Notes under the pieces: model-generated
The model's input: only the letters and a program-made list of their open reading frames with translations
What the model was told of the DNA's origin: nothing
Database searches by the model: none
Assembly: GCF_030272615.1 (NCBI RefSeq)
Contig: NC_081406.1
Coordinates: 140,832,361 to 140,896,360 of the forward strand
From: Cryptomeria japonica
Taxonomy: Eukaryota > Streptophyta > Pinopsida > Cupressales > Cupressaceae
Reading direction: 5' to 3'
DNA: 64,000 nucleotides
Shown: positions 61,057-64,000 of the stretch, in pieces
How positions within the stretch are numbered: the first letter of the stretch is position 1
Layout of the letters: the number at the start of each line of letters is the position of its first letter
Position numbers and translations under genes: made by a program

Positions 61057-62393
61057 TGTAAATAGGAATTCGGAAATCATCAAAGCAAATAGAAAATTAG
61101 TCTAGCTCAATCACGAAAACTAGAATGCAATGATAACAAAACCTACAAACATTCAATAGAGATATGGAAATGAAACATTCAATTCAAATGCAAACCATCG
61201 CAAATGCGGATGTCTCCTCCATGATTCTCCATTGTCCTTCTTTCTCCTTCAAATTGATTTGTTTTGTGGATCTCACCTTCAAGTGCATAAGTATAATATG
61301 AAAGCAAGATTGACGAGACGACAGCATAAGGGTACTAGAAGCATGATTGATTCGGCCCTTTGATTGAAGAAATTCATCCAATTTATAGATAAATCAGAGA
61401 GAAGACAAGATTAGCATGACATTGATATTAGAGGAAATTGATTTCAAAAATGGCACAATTGAGTGGAAATAAGAAGGTTATGACACCTTCTATGTCATGA
61501 ATTATGACATATTGCCAATGCAAAGGTTAGAGGACTAGAATCTTATGACATCTTGCTATGCCAATAGTATGACGCATGAGAAATTCATGCATGCACCGAA
61601 GCACAAAAATAGGGAGAGACTAGAGAGAAATTAATTAGGTGGAAATTGAATTTGACAAATTAGAAAATTAGGTGGAAATTAATGAATTGGAAATTAGGAA
61701 ATTAGAAAATTAGGTTAGAAATGATGACTTGGAAACTAGGAAATTGATGAAAATTAGGTAAATTAATTAATAATTTTTCATTCATTAATTAATTTACAAA
61801 AATAGGAGGAATTAATTAGCCAATTAAATAAATATTTAATTGTGACAAGAAGACTTAGGATAGATAAATAAATTATTAATCCTAGAGGGAAAATGACAAA
61901 AAAGATTAAATGAATAAATCATAAAACCTTAGAAGATGAATTAGAAATGCAAGGACGACAATTAGGTCTTGACAAAAGATAATTGATGTAGATTCGATTT
62001 GATCATGATTCTGACTTGATAAATGATTTGATTGATAAACAATTGAGATTGGTTGACAAATTGACCAATATTGATAAAGAGACCAAATTGATATGCGCCA
62101 ATTGACATGATTGAAGAGGGCAAGGAACGATGACAAATCGATCACAAAATTGACAAGATTGACAAGAGGACAAGGATCAACCAAAATCATGACTGAAGAT
62201 TGTTATTGACAAGACCAAATTCGAAAGCGAGATAAATGAAGAATGCAGAAGAAGGACTCGATGCTTGCAAATGATAAAGACCAAGTGCGCAACATAGAAG
62301 AAATGTTCATGCGACTCAAGATCCCTAAAATAAGGCAATGTGCAAATGTTAAAGTATGACTCCACAAGCGTTGACCATTTTTAGACGTCTACA
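61057..62393 (-). repeat. 5' LTR of Tat-D
   Basis: Same length and ends as 52969-54305. It is the upstream copy on the minus strand because the leader and gag follow it. TATA at 61380-61387 (minus). Confidence 0.95.
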
Positions 62394-62964
62394 CCTTTAA
62401 CAGGGTTTAACCCTTAATCGAGTATTGTAGCCATCCCTTAACCGGGTGATCCCTAATAGGATCGGTTCCAAACAGAACCTATTGTATCTGTCTTTAACCA
62501 AACAAGGCTCCTAATAGGGTAGACTTCTAAAGAGTTCAAAAAGCAACTTGTGGGTATTCATCCCCATTGTGGTTTTTCCGAGTTGGGTTTCCATGTGAAA
62601 AATATGTGTGTCAAGTGTGATGTTTTCTTCATGTGATGATTATGTTTGTTTTCTGTTAAGCAGTGATGCATGTTGATCTTGCAGCAATATGAAGATCTGA
62701 TAATGGATTATCTATTCATGCATGAGGGTGAAATGGTAGTATGGTATTGAGCTAAGAGGAAAGCTAAAGGATTAAATGGTTTATGATTGTTTTAGTTGTT
62801 TTGGGTTTTACCGGTTCCACTCTGCTTCAAACCGAAGTCACTGTTTGTCAGTCATTTGAAGTATCTGCTGTCAAACTGGTTTAGGACTCTTTTTTTGTCT
62901 ATACTGATTCACCCCCCCCCTCTCAATACAGGTTTGGTACTAGTTGTTCATTATTAAGTTATCA
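62394..62964 (+). repeat. 3' LTR of copia C, second part
   Basis: It starts with the duplicated CCTTT (62394-62398) and continues exactly where 52968 stopped (AACAGGGTTTAACCC), to end in AAGTTATCA at 62964. The copia hairpin is at about 62568-62600. Confidence 0.93.
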
Positions 62965-62969
62965 CATCT

Positions 62970-64000
62970 CCCCCTTAGAAGATTATGCACAACATAATCT
63001 TAATCATAAACACTTGAGATGGAAGGCTCAAGTACCAAACAACCCTTAACAACTAACATGGGTCTCTCTCCTTCTTTGAGCATCTTCTTGATCTTCCTTT
63101 TTGTTTAGTATATCTGATATCAATTTGAGGATATAGCTCTAAATTCCCCCTGAACCACAGATCTCTGGTCTTCATTTCTCATCTGCCAAATTCCAAAATG
63201 GTACTCACCTCAATACTTGTAACATCTACCATCATGACCACAATGCAAACTACAGGTCACATATCCAACCGGTTGACTCATAAAGATGTATGCACATAAG
63301 ATCAACTACTAGACTGCCATAAGTCATTGAGGTCCTTTTCAATATCACCTAAGACATAACCTTACCCATTCAGGCTTTCAGAGTTACTATAATGATCCTT
63401 CAACTCATTGACAACATATTATACATAACCTGCAACAATTATCAACATTTGTGTCGGTAACATGCTGCACATACCGGTCTCTTGTTTCTATCGAGACACT
63501 TTCCTCTTTACCTTTATTTCTCGGTTACAATCTCCTCTGCTACCATCCATTTCACCTATAGCAATAAACTATCTTCCATGTGTAGTCAAGGTGGTACCTA
63601 CACACACACTGTCATCATATTTTCTTCCTCTTACCAGTAGTATCTTGTTCATCTTCTTATCCACATTCAACTAAGGGGTGGAAGATCCGATCAATATGTA
63701 GCTCCCGCTAAGTCCTACATCTTCTTTAAGCCATAGGAGATAACAGGTGCAATATATGCACAATGTCAGACCATGCTCTTAACTTCCATCTTCTTCCTCC
63801 ATGTCTACTTGAATTCTTTTATTTCCACATCTGCAATCATCTTCTTCTCCTCCTCATCGATCCTCTCTCTATAGATAGTGTTGTAGTGACATACAACATC
63901 CATATCAATCTCATGATTTGAGAACCTTCTAATATACCGGTTTTCTCTTCCTTTTCTAACCATGCCATTTTGGTTGGTTACTGGTTTCCTTGAACTCCTT
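62970..64000 (-). other. Inner part of inverted copia A, mostly non-coding
   Basis: The stretch continues the host sequence of copia C, so by position it is the inside of copia A on the minus strand. From 63807 to 62970 nothing coding is seen. The left edge has CTCCCCCTTAG on the plus strand, the purine block type of these elements. A partial frame lies at the window edge (next entry). Confidence 0.45.
63805..64000 (-). CDS. Partial open frame at the window edge, C-terminus of an unknown protein
   Basis: On the minus strand a frame is open from the edge to a TAG at 63807-63805, about 64 codons. It is charged and looks helical (IYRERIDEEEKKMIADVEI). It may be the end of the last ORF of copia A. 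I recognise no RNase H end, so it may be an extra ORF. It is short and cut by the window, so the call is weak. Confidence 0.3.
   Translation of the reverse strand, partial: RSSRKPVTNQNGMVRKGRENRYIRRFSNHEIDMDVVCHYNTIYRERIDEEEKKMIADVEIKEFK

Larger units (their letters stand above)
52969..62393 (-). mobile_element. Tat-D: Tat-lineage element with large internal deletion
   Basis: Two LTRs of exactly 1337 bp (52969-54305 and 61057-62393) are flanked by CCTTT at 52964-52968 and 62394-62398. The internal region reads minus: long leader, gag N-terminal half, integrase and a 3' spacer. The gag end, protease, RT and both catalytic RNase H cores are missing. About 40 differences between the LTRs by eye suggest roughly 97% identity, so this is the youngest insertion here. 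It would need proteins from another Tat element. Confidence 0.95.
46111..62964 (+). mobile_element. Copia C, complete structure, 3' LTR split by Tat-D
   Basis: 5' LTR 46111-47636, primer site, gag, pol, polypurine tract and 3' LTR (52035-52968 plus 62399-62964) are present. The flanks CATCT (46106-46110) and CATCT (62965-62969) are a perfect 5-bp target duplication, which shows that everything between was one insertion plus Tat-D. Without Tat-D and its duplicated 5 bp the element is about 7.4 kb. The polyprotein is broken by stops and one frameshift. Copies of the LTR differ by about 7% in the first 230 bases by eye. Confidence 0.95.

Overview
This looks like a stretch of a large, repeat-filled seed-plant nuclear genome, most likely a gymnosperm such as a conifer (organism is inference). 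Almost everything recognisable is LTR retrotransposon sequence: Tat-lineage and chromovirus-type Ty3/gypsy elements and three copia-type families, nested in each other and decayed by in-frame stops. No intact cellular gene was found. The one cellular gene recognised is a broken class III peroxidase on the minus strand (20240-20956).

Layout. 1-14876: a Tat-lineage element on the plus strand (Tat-1; its 5' LTR lies left of the window) with leader, gag, pol with two RNase H domains, and an antisense gene between pol and the 3' LTR. That antisense gene (12974 to 9772, minus) encodes a plant mobile domain (PMD) protein and has its own TATA box, a short first coding exon with a GTAAGT donor, and an intron holding two tandem-repeat arrays. 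14877-22532: old sequence with a degenerate Tat gag-protease fragment (17040-19322, minus) and the peroxidase pseudogene. 22538-30239: a complete but broken chromovirus on the minus strand with both LTRs, a Met-tRNA-type primer site and a chromodomain. 32080-32720: a long TA-rich microsatellite.

33413-64000 is a nest. Copia A (5' LTR 33413-35886) sits in an old Tat LTR (Tat-F). It is interrupted by copia B (36502 to about 41340), which has a SIRE-like gag C-terminal half followed by a ~600-codon open frame of unknown function. The other A LTR is at 43636-45945 but inverted, and its flank completes the same Tat-F LTR, which suggests a large inversion. Copia C (46111-62964, target duplication CATCT) lies in the inverted A, and Tat-D (52969-62393, minus strand, two 1337-bp LTRs, target duplication CCTTT) lies in the 3' LTR of C.

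Recurring themes: extra open frames carried by retroelements (antisense PMD, the copia B frame, a possible upstream ORF before Tat-1 gag), short tandem arrays with a 21-bp spacing in Tat leaders and in the antisense intron, and a strong bias of stops toward TAG, as expected from deamination of methylated CAG. All coordinates and domain calls were made by reading the sequence; no database search was possible.
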